The position numbers were made by a program, and so were the translations under genes. 64,000 nucleotides of DNA from JAXGXJ01 sp963816155 (lineage in GTDB: Bacteria; Actinomycetota; Thermoleophilia; RBG-16-64-13), in the NCBI GenBank assembly GCA_963816155.1, contig CAWFJE010000006.1, positions 14,050-78,049 of the forward strand, read 5' to 3'. The number at the start of each line of letters is the position of its first letter. The stretch's first letter is position 1. The notes below the pieces were generated by a model, which saw nothing but the letters and a program-made list of their open reading frames with translations, was not told where the DNA came from and did not search any database. Positions 8,467 to 15,579 of the stretch are shown here, piece by piece.

Positions 8467-9618
8467 GTGCCGGACTCCATGGACTTCGATGCCGTCGTAG
8501 ACCGGTCGGGCACCGGCAGCTTCAAGTGGGACAAGTACCAGGGACGTGACGTCATCCCCCTGTGGGTGGCAGACATGGACTTCCACTCACCGTCTGCCGT
8601 CGTCGCCGCCCTTCACGAGCGCGTGGACCACGGAGTCTTCGGCTATGGCCAGGCGCCGCCGGGAATGGATACGGCCGTCCGGAAGATGCTGCTCACCCGC
8701 TACGGCTGGCACGTCCCCAGCGAATGGTTGCTGTGGCTCCCCGGATTGGTCTCGGGACTCAACGTCGTCTGCCGGGCGGTGGGCGAGCGCGGGGACGAGG
8801 TCGTCACCTTCACCCCCGTCTACTCCCCGTTCCTCTCGGCCCCCGGCCTTGCCGAACGCGCGCTGGTGACGGTGCCGCTCGTACAAGCCGAGGGACGCTG
8901 GCAGATGGACCTGGCGGCCTTCGAGGCCTCCCTCTCCCCCAGTTCCCGGCTGCTCCTCCTCTGCTCTCCACACAATCCCGTGGGCCGCGTGTGGTCGGAG
9001 GAGGAGTTGTGCGCCCTTGCCGACATCGCCGGACGTCACGATCTGGTCATCGCCTCGGACGATATCCACGCCGGCCTGATCCTCGACGAGGACAAGAGAC
9101 ATCTCCCGCTGGCTATGCTGGTACCCGAGGTCGCTGCCCAGACCATCACGCTCATGGCTCCGAGTAAGACCTACAACATCCCCGGCCTGGGCTGTTCCTT
9201 CGCGGTGGTCGCCGACCCGCGGCTTCGCGCCGCGCTCTGCCGCGTCATGGACGGCGTCGTGCCCCACGTGAACGTGCTGGGCTATGTGGCGGCTCAGGCG
9301 GCCTACGAGCACGGCGAGTCCTGGAGACAGGCGCTTCTGGCGTATCTGCGCGGTAATCGTGATGTGGTCGAGTCCTGGGTGGCAGGCATGCCCGGGCTGG
9401 AGATGACCCACGTGGAGGCCACCTATCTGGCCTGGATAGACGCCCGCGGCGCTGGCGTCGAAGACCCGGCGCGCGTCTTCGAGGAAGGCGGGGTGGGCCT
9501 GTCGGACGGAGCCGCCTTCGGCGCTCCGGGCTACGTGCGGCTCAACTTCGGCTGTCGCCGCGCTCTCTTGGAAGAAGCCTTGGAGAGAATGGCGGCGACG
9601 CTGTCCCGGACGCGCTAG
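8467..9618 (+). CDS. PLP-dependent aminotransferase-fold C-S lyase (PatB/MalY family)
   Basis: This 383-residue fold-type I PLP enzyme opens with the family signature around SGTGSFKWD and LPLWVADMDF-like IPLWVADMDF. It has the PHNPVGRVW loop, the SDDIH Asp that contacts the pyridine nitrogen, and the PLP lysine K234 in APSKTYNIPGL. Members cleave cystathionine or cysteine to thiol, pyruvate and ammonia, or act as regulators (MalY). GTG 8467 is used; ATG 8479 is equally possible. Cytoplasmic. A convergent hairpin follows. Confidence 0.92.
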   Translation: MPDSMDFDAVVDRSGTGSFKWDKYQGRDVIPLWVADMDFHSPSAVVAALHERVDHGVFGYGQAPPGMDTAVRKMLLTRYGWHVPSEWLLWLPGLVSGLNVVCRAVGERGDEVVTFTPVYSPFLSAPGLAERALVTVPLVQAEGRWQMDLAAFEASLSPSSRLLLLCSPHNPVGRVWSEEELCALADIAGRHDLVIASDDIHAGLILDEDKRHLPLAMLVPEVAAQTITLMAPSKTYNIPGLGCSFAVVADPRLRAALCRVMDGVVPHVNVLGYVAAQAAYEHGESWRQALLAYLRGNRDVVESWVAGMPGLEMTHVEATYLAWIDARGAGVEDPARVFEEGGVGLSDGAAFGAPGYVRLNFGCRRALLEEALERMAATLSRTR

Positions 9619-9619
9619 C

Positions 9620-9663
9620 CTCGGGGCGTCGCCGCGGCGGCCCCGGCCCTCCGCCGCCCCGAG
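9620..9663. terminator. Hairpin between convergent genes
   Basis: A 9-bp GC-rich stem (9620-9628 with 9655-9663) begins one base after the stop codon of the PatB-like gene and faces the end of the DUF1847 gene. The loop is long and GC-rich and can fold further. Confidence 0.5.
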
Positions 9664-9686
9664 CGTCGCCCGGCGGGCTGTCCGTC

Positions 9687-10394
9687 TCAGTCCTGAGGTT
9701 CTGTCTTCTCCGTCAGACGACGGTAGTAAGAGTGACTGGTGTAGAGGGCGGCCACCGGATTGTGCCCCAGCACGCGATCCTTCACCACCAACACGGTGGT
9801 GGGTACTCGGGAGTGCATGAAGAACATGCTGTCGTGCCCCACGCACAGACCGATAACGATGTTGAGTTGCGCCCCGGCTTCCTCGAGCAACGCGGCTTGG
9901 GCCACGGGGTTGCACATGACCTCGAACTGACCGGGGTGTACCTTCTCGTCGTCGGCGATGCCGACGCTCTCTTTGTCGATGGACCCCACCTTGCAGCAGA
10001 CCGTGTTCACCTCGAAGCCGCCGGCTTTGAAGATGGCTCTGGCCATCCGCGCCTCCTCGGTCAGGCCGATGCAGTGGGCGATACCCAAGCGGCTCCAGCC
10101 CATGCGGCGGGCGAAGTCCATGATCTCCTCCACCCGGGTGAGCTCGCAGTACCCGGCCGCCTCGGTGCGCGCCGACTCGGCCGCTACCCGCCCCAACAGG
10201 GGATCGGCCGAGTAGCGCTCTTCCACCTGCGCCAGCAACTCGGCGTCGCTCAGCATGGGACAGCAGGAAGGCCGTCTCTTCTCCGCTGTCTCGGCTGCCT
10301 CCGGCATGTGCTCACACGACTGCGCGCGGCAGATGGCGCAGACGGGCCCCTCTTGGCCGGACCCTCCGGACCCTTGCTCAACCGGGGATGTCAT
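9687..10394 (-). CDS. DUF1847 cysteine-rich metal-binding-like protein
   Basis: This 235-residue protein has an N-terminal Cys/His cluster (CAICRAQSCEH) and a body typical of DUF1847 (CELTRVEEIMDFARRMGWSRLGIAHCIGL, VNTVCCKVGSID, MCNPVAQA, GLCVGHDSMFF). The many conserved Cys suggest metal binding; no biochemical role is established. GGGAGGAT precedes ATG 10394. It is the last gene of the minus-strand operon TetR-LarA, LDH2, DUF1847, with a 33-nt gap to the dehydrogenase. Confidence 0.85.
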   Translation of the reverse strand: MTSPVEQGSGGSGQEGPVCAICRAQSCEHMPEAAETAEKRRPSCCPMLSDAELLAQVEERYSADPLLGRVAAESARTEAAGYCELTRVEEIMDFARRMGWSRLGIAHCIGLTEEARMARAIFKAGGFEVNTVCCKVGSIDKESVGIADDEKVHPGQFEVMCNPVAQAALLEEAGAQLNIVIGLCVGHDSMFFMHSRVPTTVLVVKDRVLGHNPVAALYTSHSYYRRLTEKTEPQD

Positions 10395-10427
10395 CTAGAT
10401 CCTCCCAGGGTTCGTGGGTCTTCGACT

Positions 10428-11501
10428 CTACAACTCCAGCTCGAACCGGGTGGCGTAGTCGCGCAGCATGGTCCACGTGGCGTCATCCAACGCGACGCCT
10501 TCGGTCAGGGCCCGCGCCCGAGCCTCGGCCTCCTTCTCCCCGTGGATGTAGATGCGGTCTTGGCCTTCGGCCTTGGCGCTGCTCCGCACTCCCTCGAGGA
10601 TGTACTCCACATGCCCGGCGATCGCGTCGGCGTCACCGAAGAGATCCGTGCGGATGGCCCCGAAGAAGCACGAAAGGGCGGCCCCATTCCCGCGGAAGCT
10701 GTCGTTACTCCAGCTCCCCATCGACATGCCCGCACACAGCAGTTCCACGAACAGGCCCAGACCGAAGCCCTTGTGCCCGCCCAACTCCTCGCCTGCTCCT
10801 CCCAGGAACAGATGACCGCCGAGGGGTTGATCGCTGCGGAACAGGCTCTGGAAGTGATGAGTGTCTGCGGTGTCGACCCCGTTCTCGTCCACGGCCCAGC
10901 CCAGAGGCATGGCCTTGTCGCGCCGCTCGTAGACCTCTACCTTGCCGTGAGCGACCACGGTGGTGGCCATGTCGAGCATGAAGGGCGTCTTGCCCGCCGT
11001 GGGTATGGCGAAACAGACGGGGTTGGTGCCCATGATGCGCTCCCTCCCGAAGGTGGGGATAGAGCTCACCCTGGTCGTGCAGAACGACATGCCCATGAAG
11101 CCCTCGGCCGTAGCCTTCTCGGCCCACAGCCCGGCCATGCCGAAATGATTGGAGTTGCGGACGGCCCCGAAGCCCACCCCCACGGTCTTTGCCTTCTCCA
11201 CCACGCGCGTCATGGTGAACTCGGCCAGATACGGGCCTATGCCGTTGTGGCCGTCTACCACCAATGACAGAGGGGTCTCATGCACCACCTCGGGCTCGGC
11301 TCCCGGGAACGCGGCCTTGGCTTTGATGTTCGACTCATAGAAGGAGAGACGGGCCACGCCGTGCGAGGGGACGCCCCGAGCATCGGCCTCCACGAGCGTG
11401 CGGGCGGTCGTCTGAGCTTCCGCGTCCGAATAGCCGAGCTTCGCCAGCACGGCCGCCGTATACGCGGCTAGAGAGTCATACGTGATGCTTCCGTTGTTCA
11501 T
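10428..11501 (-). CDS. Malate/L-lactate/ureidoglycolate dehydrogenase family (LDH2)
   Basis: This 357-residue NAD(P)-dependent 2-hydroxyacid dehydrogenase belongs to the LDH2/MDG2 family, unrelated to classical LDH. It shows the N-terminal helical domain, the catalytic His in ADARGVPSHGVARL, the RNSNHFGMAG segment, GTNPVCFAIPT, and the C-terminal GGAGEELGGHKGFGLG motif. Substrates in the family include L-lactate, malate, sulfolactate and ureidoglycolate. It sits 15 nt behind the TetR-LarA fusion, so a lactate-like substrate is plausible but unproven. ACGGAGGAT precedes ATG 11501. Confidence 0.93.
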   Translation of the reverse strand: MNNGSITYDSLAAYTAAVLAKLGYSDAEAQTTARTLVEADARGVPSHGVARLSFYESNIKAKAAFPGAEPEVVHETPLSLVVDGHNGIGPYLAEFTMTRVVEKAKTVGVGFGAVRNSNHFGMAGLWAEKATAEGFMGMSFCTTRVSSIPTFGRERIMGTNPVCFAIPTAGKTPFMLDMATTVVAHGKVEVYERRDKAMPLGWAVDENGVDTADTHHFQSLFRSDQPLGGHLFLGGAGEELGGHKGFGLGLFVELLCAGMSMGSWSNDSFRGNGAALSCFFGAIRTDLFGDADAIAGHVEYILEGVRSSAKAEGQDRIYIHGEKEAEARARALTEGVALDDATWTMLRDYATRFELEL

Positions 11502-11516
11502 ACCATCCTCCGTCCT

Positions 11517-13499
11517 TCAGTACTCGAACTTCATATCTTCGGCCACCAGAGGGAGGACCAATCCCCCCGCCGGCAGTACGTTGACCGTAGCTTGGGGTGA
11601 TTTCCCCGCTACCCGGGCCACAGCATCATCCAGAGTGGCGGCATACTCGAAGCCCAGGCTGGCCGCCTGCCGCTCATCCGCATCCTTGGTCACCAGGATG
11701 ACCTTCACGCGGCTGAGGAACAGCAGCGTGGTGTTGATGGCCGAGTTGACATCCATGGGCGCGTCGGGAGAGATCAGTTCCCCTCTGCTCAGGTAGTCGC
11801 GCACGAGCCCCTTGGGGTCTCCGGCGGCCAGATCCAGAGCGTGACCGAAGGCCGCCAGCATCGACTCCGGATAGCATCCTCCCAGGACCTCATCCGCGTA
11901 GAGGATGACGGTACCCCCCTTCTTGGTCACCAAGGTGGCGATGCCGAGCGGCTTCATCGTCTGGGGGGCCTCGCAGTAGGGGAAGGCGGAGGTGATGGTC
12001 ACGTCCGCCGCTTCGAGGAACTCGATGCCGATCTCCTTCCTACAAAGATCGGCCCCGAAGCGATAGGCCTCCTCCAGATCGCCGGCCACGATGCCCTTCA
12101 CATCCTCATTGGCGTTGTAGAGGGCGTTGACGATGAAGTCGAGGCCCGCCATGCGGCCGGCCTGGTGCACCTCGTCGTGGAAGGGATTATCGGCAAGGTT
12201 GCCGTAGCTCACGCCCTTTGCCGTGACCAGGGCCAGATGATGGCGCTTGATGGTGTCCCAGCCGGCCACGCCGGGCAGAACCAACTTGGCCCCTCCGCCG
12301 AAACCGTTCCAGGGGTGGGGCAGGATGGAGCCAAGAGTGATACGCAGGTCGGCGCCGGCGAAGAGCGCGTTGACGAAGACCTCTCCGCTATGAGGCAAAG
12401 TGCCTACGCAGACGAGGTCGGGAGCGTGACAATCGTGATTGACGATGCGCAGCCGCCGGCACAACTCTTCGCCGAAGGCCCCATCGATCTCAGCCTGTGA
12501 AAGCAGCCGGTGGGTGCCGCCGCCGATGAGCACGTCGATCTGGGCGTCGTCCACTCCGTGCTCTCCCAGAAACTCCAGGAGGGCCTCCAACATGGGACGG
12601 CGGGGAGTGGGCCGGGTGAGGTCGTCCACCACGATGGCGATGCGCTCCTTGCCCTGGACCAGTTCAGCAAGCGGCTTCGCGCCGACGGGCCGCTCGATCG
12701 CCCGCCGCACCAGGTCGGGTATGGATACCTCCAGTCCCTCCGCCTCGAGTTCGGCGTATGTGGTCACACGCCACCCCTCGGGGATAGCGAAGCGTATCTC
12801 CCGTCGTCCTTGCCCGATCAAACGGTAGTCGTGCACTGCATCACCTCGCTTCGGCGTCTGCGATGGACCATTGGCTTCTCGCTCCGGCACCGTGACCGCC
12901 GACTCACGCAGCATTAGCTCGAGAGAGTAGGCGGAGTGGCCTTGGTCGATGTACTCGCTGAGGCCCATGAGAGAGCTCAGGTTCTCAGCCCATACGACCG
13001 TGTACCACTGCCACGTGAGACGGCGTGCATCAACATCTTCGCGGATGGTCCCCTCGGCCTGGCCACGTTCGATGATGCTCATCATCTTGCTGAAGGCCTT
13101 GGTCTGAGTCTGCGCTATGGCCTCGCGCAGGCCCGCGTGAGACCCCGCCGCGATGAACTCGATCCATGGCGCCGTGAAACCCTCGCCGGCGGTCTTCATC
13201 ATGTGCGAGTGTCGGCGGGCGATGTCGCGAAGCACCTCGGGAACGGTGCCCTCGGGCGCCCCGTCGATCAAGTCGGCCATCTGTGCGAACAGGCTGTCGA
13301 GGGCGGCCATGAGCATGTCCTCGCGACTGGCGAAGTACACGTAGAGGGTGCCTTCGGACACACCAGCCGTGGCCGCGATACGGGCCACTGTCGCCCCGGC
13401 CACACCGTGTGCGGCCACCACGCGGTTCACGGCCTCCACGATCTGGCGACGCCTCTCAGCGGGGGGAAGCCGCCGGGGACGAGCTGCTCCAGATGACAC
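11517..13499 (-). CDS. TetR regulator fused to LarA-type nickel-pincer racemase domain
   Basis: One uninterrupted frame encodes two proteins. With GTG 13499 as residue 1 (AAAGGAG 5 nt upstream), residues ~10-55 form a TetR helix-turn-helix (VARIAATAGVSEGTLYVYFASRED) and ~60-205 the TetR ligand domain. Residues ~222-660 are a LarA/DUF2088 domain. LarA catalytic positions are kept with the right spacing: H330 (GGGTHR), H395 (LPHPWNG), K405 (GGGAK, which would hold the Ni-pincer cofactor) and H421 (RHH). LarA racemises lactate or related 2-hydroxyacids using LarBCE-made cofactor; no larBCE is in the window. GTG 12836 inside the gene has GAGGTGA upstream, so a free ~440-residue LarA could also be made. 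The TetR part has no stop of its own and can only be made fused. It is divergent from the hydrolase gene across a palindromic operator. Confidence 0.92.
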   Translation of the reverse strand: MSSGAARPRRLPPAERRRQIVEAVNRVVAAHGVAGATVARIAATAGVSEGTLYVYFASREDMLMAALDSLFAQMADLIDGAPEGTVPEVLRDIARRHSHMMKTAGEGFTAPWIEFIAAGSHAGLREAIAQTQTKAFSKMMSIIERGQAEGTIREDVDARRLTWQWYTVVWAENLSSLMGLSEYIDQGHSAYSLELMLRESAVTVPEREANGPSQTPKRGDAVHDYRLIGQGRREIRFAIPEGWRVTTYAELEAEGLEVSIPDLVRRAIERPVGAKPLAELVQGKERIAIVVDDLTRPTPRRPMLEALLEFLGEHGVDDAQIDVLIGGGTHRLLSQAEIDGAFGEELCRRLRIVNHDCHAPDLVCVGTLPHSGEVFVNALFAGADLRITLGSILPHPWNGFGGGAKLVLPGVAGWDTIKRHHLALVTAKGVSYGNLADNPFHDEVHQAGRMAGLDFIVNALYNANEDVKGIVAGDLEEAYRFGADLCRKEIGIEFLEAADVTITSAFPYCEAPQTMKPLGIATLVTKKGGTVILYADEVLGGCYPESMLAAFGHALDLAAGDPKGLVRDYLSRGELISPDAPMDVNSAINTTLLFLSRVKVILVTKDADERQAASLGFEYAATLDDAVARVAGKSPQATVNVLPAGGLVLPLVAEDMKFEY

Positions 13500-13554
13500 G
13501 CGCACTCCTTTCTTGAACATCCGACCGGCCACACCCTTCAGCCAGCCATGCCAT

Positions 13555-13583
13555 AGGATACCTGAGCAAACGGAGGGTGTTGA
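13555..13583 (-). promoter_or_regulatory. Candidate promoter of the TetR-LarA operon
   Basis: Read on the minus strand, TCAACA (13578-13583) and TATCCT (13555-13560) are spaced by 17 nt, each matching the sigma70 consensus at 4 of 6 positions. The -35 box overlaps the -35 box of the opposing promoter, so the two transcripts would compete. Confidence 0.4.
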
Positions 13584-13608
13584 CACCTGTCCCCCGCCAG
13601 GGTAGTGT
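13580..13608 (+). promoter_or_regulatory. Candidate sigma70-type promoter of first CocE-like hydrolase gene
   Basis: TTGACA at 13580-13585 is a perfect -35 box; TAGTGT at 13603-13608 is a weaker -10 box after an ideal 17-nt spacer. The predicted start of transcription falls inside the palindromic operator at 13613-13632. Confidence 0.6.
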
Positions 13609-13612
13609 ACTC

Positions 13613-13632
13613 TAATGAGTAACCACTCATTA
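13613..13632. promoter_or_regulatory. Palindromic operator, probable TetR-LarA binding site
   Basis: TAATGAGT-AACC-ACTCATTA is a perfect 8-bp inverted repeat with a 4-bp centre. Size and symmetry fit a TetR-dimer operator. It lies between the regulator and the divergent hydrolase gene and covers the predicted start site of the latter, so bound repressor would block the hydrolase. A related site lies at 15498-15511. Confidence 0.72.
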
Positions 13633-13700
13633 AACGCGACCTATCGGGCGGGGTTGAGTGAGCGGCCCGATATCGCACTGCCGAACAAGGAGGAGCGACT

Positions 13701-15389
13701 ATGGCAGATAACAGAGAGCCGGGCTGTTCGCAGCCGGAGTACGGCATGATCGTGGAACGGGACGTCTTCGTCCCCGCGCGTGACGGAGTTGGTATCGCTA
13801 TCGATATCTACCGTCCCGACGCTCCGGGCGAATTCCCCGCCCTACTCACCATGTCGCCGTACGGCAAAGATGCCCAGATGTTCGAGACCCCACCGCAACC
13901 CTTCGGGAAGTCCATCTTCGAGGCCTCCATCGAGTGCGGAGACGCCACCTACTACGCCCAGCGCGGCTACGTCTACGTGATCGCCGACCTGCGTGGCATC
14001 GGCCATTCCGAGGGTGTCTACGAAGGACTGTTCTCCAGGCATGAGGGCGAAGACGGTTACGACCTGGTGGAATGGCTTGCCCGCCAGCCCTGGTGCGACG
14101 GCAACGTGGGTGCGGCAGGCATCTGCTACTTCTCGTCCATGCAACTCCATACCGCCGCCGAGCAGCCTCCCCACCTCAAATGCATCGCTCCTTGGGAGAT
14201 CTTCGGCGACGATCTCTACAACCACGGGCAGTATGAGGGCGGCGTCTTCAACATCTTCCTCTACGGTCTCTACACGGGCACCTACCCAGCCCGTTGCGGC
14301 TACGCGCCCAACGACGTCCGCTCGTGGATGGAGATGTACACGCCCAAGGACGAACTCAAGAAGCTGGTCGATGAAGCAGCGGCCGACCCCGACCTCAGGC
14401 AGTATCCCTACCTCTATCACTTGCTGAAGTATCCCAAGAAGAACCCCATCCTCTTCGATTTCATGCTGCACAAGAACGATGGCCCGTACTACCGGGAACG
14501 TTCGGTGTCCGAGCGCCTCGACAAGATCAACGTGCCCTGCTACGTAGGCGGACCGCTCTTCAGCTTCTTCTCTCAGCCGCAGATCAACGTCTTCAACCGC
14601 GTCGACGTGCCCAAGAAGATGTTCCTGTACACCGACATGGGTACCCGTCCCTGGAGGGCCCACCACGACGAGTTGCTGCGCTGGTACGACTACTGGCTCA
14701 AGGGCTACGAGACGGGGATCATGGACGAGGCCCCCGTCCGCTACCACACCACCGGCCTGCAGAAATGGCAGGACTCAGAGGAGTGGCCGCTCGAGACGAC
14801 GAAATGGACGGACTTCTACTTTCACAGCCTGGGCGGCCTGGGGCTGGAACCCGACTGCCACAACCCGGAACCGGACGCCTTCGTCCAGCAGCCATTGTTC
14901 GTGACCGAGGAACGCGCACGGGTGAGCTACGTCTCCCCGCCGCTGGCCGCAGACCTCCAGGTCACCGGGCCCCCTCGGGTGACCTTCTACGCGGCCATCG
15001 ACCAACCCGACACCAAGTGGCGTGTGGAAGTGCGCGAAGCTTCCTCCGACGCCATCTATCCCCTGGCCTCCGGTTGGCTGAGAGCCGCTCATAGGACGCT
15101 CGACGATGCCCGCAGCACCGCGTGGGAGATCGCCCACGACCACACCACGGACGTGCCCATTGCTCCGGGCGAGATAAACGAATACGTGGTCCAGCTCCGC
15201 CCCATGTCGCATCAGTTCAAGGCCGGGGATCGGATCAAGGTGGAGATCTCGAGCATCGACATCCCCACCGACATCGAGACCTACGACATCATGTGGCATG
15301 TCTGCAACGCCACCACCACACTGCACAAGGTCTACCGGGATCGTCAGTACCAGTCGCGGGTGTGTCTGCCCGTGATCCCCGAGGCGTAA
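13701..15389 (+). CDS. CocE/NonD (X-Pro dipeptidyl-peptidase S15-like) hydrolase, Cys at nucleophile position
   Basis: This 562-residue protein has the CocE layout: an alpha/beta hydrolase core with helical cap (about 1-350) and a C-terminal jelly-roll domain (ARVSYVSPPLAADLQVTGPPRVTFYA onward). The start AAGGAGGAGCGACT-ATG is strong. The nucleophile elbow, normally GxSYxG, reads G-I-C142-Y-F, so the serine is replaced by cysteine. The oxyanion-side signature (DGVGIAIDIYRPD; ADLRGIGHSEG) is normal. The family cleaves esters and amides (cocaine esterase, glutaryl-7-ACA acylase, X-Pro peptidase). No signal peptide is seen. The gene is controlled by the divergent promoter/operator and followed by a paralog. 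Confidence 0.9.
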   Translation: MADNREPGCSQPEYGMIVERDVFVPARDGVGIAIDIYRPDAPGEFPALLTMSPYGKDAQMFETPPQPFGKSIFEASIECGDATYYAQRGYVYVIADLRGIGHSEGVYEGLFSRHEGEDGYDLVEWLARQPWCDGNVGAAGICYFSSMQLHTAAEQPPHLKCIAPWEIFGDDLYNHGQYEGGVFNIFLYGLYTGTYPARCGYAPNDVRSWMEMYTPKDELKKLVDEAAADPDLRQYPYLYHLLKYPKKNPILFDFMLHKNDGPYYRERSVSERLDKINVPCYVGGPLFSFFSQPQINVFNRVDVPKKMFLYTDMGTRPWRAHHDELLRWYDYWLKGYETGIMDEAPVRYHTTGLQKWQDSEEWPLETTKWTDFYFHSLGGLGLEPDCHNPEPDAFVQQPLFVTEERARVSYVSPPLAADLQVTGPPRVTFYAAIDQPDTKWRVEVREASSDAIYPLASGWLRAAHRTLDDARSTAWEIAHDHTTDVPIAPGEINEYVVQLRPMSHQFKAGDRIKVEISSIDIPTDIETYDIMWHVCNATTTLHKVYRDRQYQSRVCLPVIPEA

Positions 15390-15459
15390 CACCCTCCCCG
15401 CAGGCCGACCGGCGCCCCGTCAGGGGCGCCGCCGTAGCCCACGATGACCTGCTCGAGTC

Positions 15460-15488
15460 TTGACCGAAGGCCCGCCCGGACGTATGGT
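15460..15488 (+). promoter_or_regulatory. Candidate promoter of second CocE-like hydrolase gene
   Basis: TTGACC (15460-15465; 5 of 6) and TATGGT (15483-15488; 4 of 6) are separated by 17 nt. The spacing repeats the architecture found upstream of the first hydrolase gene, and a similar operator follows 9 nt later. Confidence 0.45.
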
Positions 15489-15497
15489 GAGCATCGT

Positions 15498-15511
15498 TGA
15501 GCGCTCACTCA
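15498..15511. promoter_or_regulatory. Second, degenerate copy of the TetR-type operator
   Basis: TGAGCGCTCACTCA shares TGAG-N6-CTCA with the core of the first operator (TGAGTAACCACTCA), 10 of 14 positions alike, and contains the perfect palindrome TGAGCGCTCA (15498-15507). Its distance from the -10 box is within 2 nt of the first site. This suggests common control, but with weaker binding. Confidence 0.45.
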
Positions 15512-15579
15512 GTCAAGTGCGTCGTCGTGCCGGACCCTCTGACGGTGCCGGCGGCGCGGCAGATCAAGGAGGTCGGCTG

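Noticed and set aside
9732..11267. 511-codon open frame on the plus strand
   Set aside because: It is antisense to the DUF1847 and LDH2 genes, both of which carry family motifs and ribosome sites.
15460..15579. Start of the second CocE-like hydrolase at TTG 15460 or ATG 15484
   Set aside because: No ribosome site, a Ser/Arg-rich extension unlike the family, and overlap with the predicted promoter and operator. GTG 15580 has AAGGAGG.
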